Positions 6,176-6,473 of a stretch of 6,473 bases of DNA are shown here, piece by piece (within the stretch, counting starts at the first letter, position 1; each line of letters begins with the position of its first letter). The DNA comes from Pseudomonadota bacterium (lineage in GTDB: Bacteria; Pseudomonadota; Alphaproteobacteria; Sphingomonadales; Sphingomonadaceae), in assembly GCA_023457895.1 (NCBI GenBank), contig JAEXAY010000001.1, positions 1-6,473 of the forward strand, written 5' to 3'. A program made the translations under genes and the position numbers. A model generated the notes under the pieces. That model was not told the DNA's origin. It was given only the letters and a program-made list of their open reading frames with translations, and did not search any database.

Positions 6176-6362
6176 TAACATTGTATTGGCAAAATGCGGG
6201 GTTAAATGTATAATAGAAAGATTTGTAATATTTATCCGCCGCTGCTTTTCATATTGTTTTTTTTCATAATTTAGACAATCTGAAAAAGCATCGGCTCAGT
6301 TTGGTCGTTCTTGAACTTTTAGTTCTTCGAAAGCCCGCACTTCGCCAATACTTTTTCCGTTA
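6176..6362. repeat. Palindrome D, attC-like element after the membrane-protein gene
   Basis: The element runs from TAAC (6176-6179) to GTTA (6359-6362). Its arms are GTATTGGCAAAATGCGGG (6183-6200) and CCCGCACTTCGCCAATAC (6334-6351), with 16 of 18 paired. Spacers are 3 and 7 nt (TTTTTCC) as in B and C. Two arm base pairs differ from B/C by compensating changes. The interior is different in sequence but again contains a strong hairpin (6238-6251 with 6281-6295). The stretch 6163-6458 holds only this element and the start of the next unit. Confidence 0.9.
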
Positions 6363-6458
6363 TGCCCAATGCTATGAGCGACCGTGCTAACATCAACATC
6401 TAACAAAAAACTGGCGACAACTCAAAACCGACAAGAATAAAAATTGTAAATTTACTGA

Positions 6459-6473
6459 ATGGAACAAAAAGAG
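6459..6473 (+). CDS. Possible start of the next cassette's gene (cut by window edge)
   Basis: After GTTA at 6359 there is about 100 nt of non-coding sequence and then an ATG opening MEQKE to the window end. A near-consensus TAAATTTA (6447-6454; the last base should be G) stands just before it. The gene starts in units 2 and 3 lie 102-104 nt after their GTT, so an ATG exactly 100 nt after the GTT here fits the pattern. Only five codons are visible, so nothing can be said about the product. Confidence 0.3.

Larger units (their letters stand above)
5599..6359 (+). mobile_element. Putative gene cassette 4 (membrane-protein cassette)
   Basis: This 761-bp unit runs from the GTT of element C to the GTT of element D. 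Its first 15 nt (5598-5612) are complementary at 14 of 15 positions to the 15 nt that end at the AAC before element D (6165-6179). The only mismatch is A5608 against C6169. It carries one promoter, one gene and one palindrome. Mobility is inferred from geometry only. Confidence 0.55.

Noticed and set aside
1612..6362. Palindromes A-D as simple Rho-independent terminators
   Set aside because: They lie just after stop codons and B-D have TTTTTCC after the right arm, so they may terminate transcription. However, interiors of about 70-135 nt, conserved asymmetric spacers and the unit-end complementarity are not explained by termination.

Overview
The window reads as chromosomal DNA of a low-GC member of the Bacteroidota (Flavobacteriia, Chitinophagia or a relative). 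The clues are promoters of the Bacteroidota type (TAnnTTTG, once with TTTG 20 nt upstream), scarce Shine-Dalgarno sequences, and signal peptides that end in G-Q or S-Q. All genes lie on the + strand.

The layout is modular. There are five units: (1) an ABC-F ATPase (11-1597, unit cut by the left edge); (2) a HigBA/RelE-type toxin-antitoxin pair (1838-2489); (3) a three-gene operon of small secreted proteins, the first a CsgG-domain protein (2790-5402); (4) a small three-helix membrane protein (5749-6162); (5) the start of another unit, cut by the right edge (from about 6360). Between them sit four large imperfect palindromes, A-D (1612-1737, 2503-2691, 5416-5601, 6176-6362). Each starts with TAAC 13-14 nt after a stop codon and ends with GTTA. 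B, C and D belong to one sequence family. A has different sequence but the same architecture.

The strongest observation is that the flanks of each palindrome do not pair with each other beyond the tips. Instead, the first 15 nt of each complete unit are complementary to its own last 15 nt (14/15, 13/15 and 14/15 for units 2, 3 and 4). This is what is expected if each unit was once a circle carrying one complete palindrome and was inserted at GTT, the logic of integron gene cassettes and their attC sites. Mismatches in the stems are almost all A-C on the + strand, so they become G-T wobbles on the - strand. attC sites are likewise recombined as a folded bottom strand. I see no integrase, and the elements are longer than most classical attC sites, so this is best called an attC-like cassette array of uncertain mechanism.

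The cargo fits such an array: a possible antibiotic-resistance-type ABC-F protein, a toxin-antitoxin module that could stabilise the array, a secreted operon of unknown function, and a membrane protein. At least units 2, 3 and 4 appear to carry their own promoter. Units 3 and 4, although unrelated in coding content, share a 13-nt motif (GGATTTCCGTAAT) exactly 20 nt upstream of their TAnnTTTG boxes, which suggests common regulation or a common promoter class.
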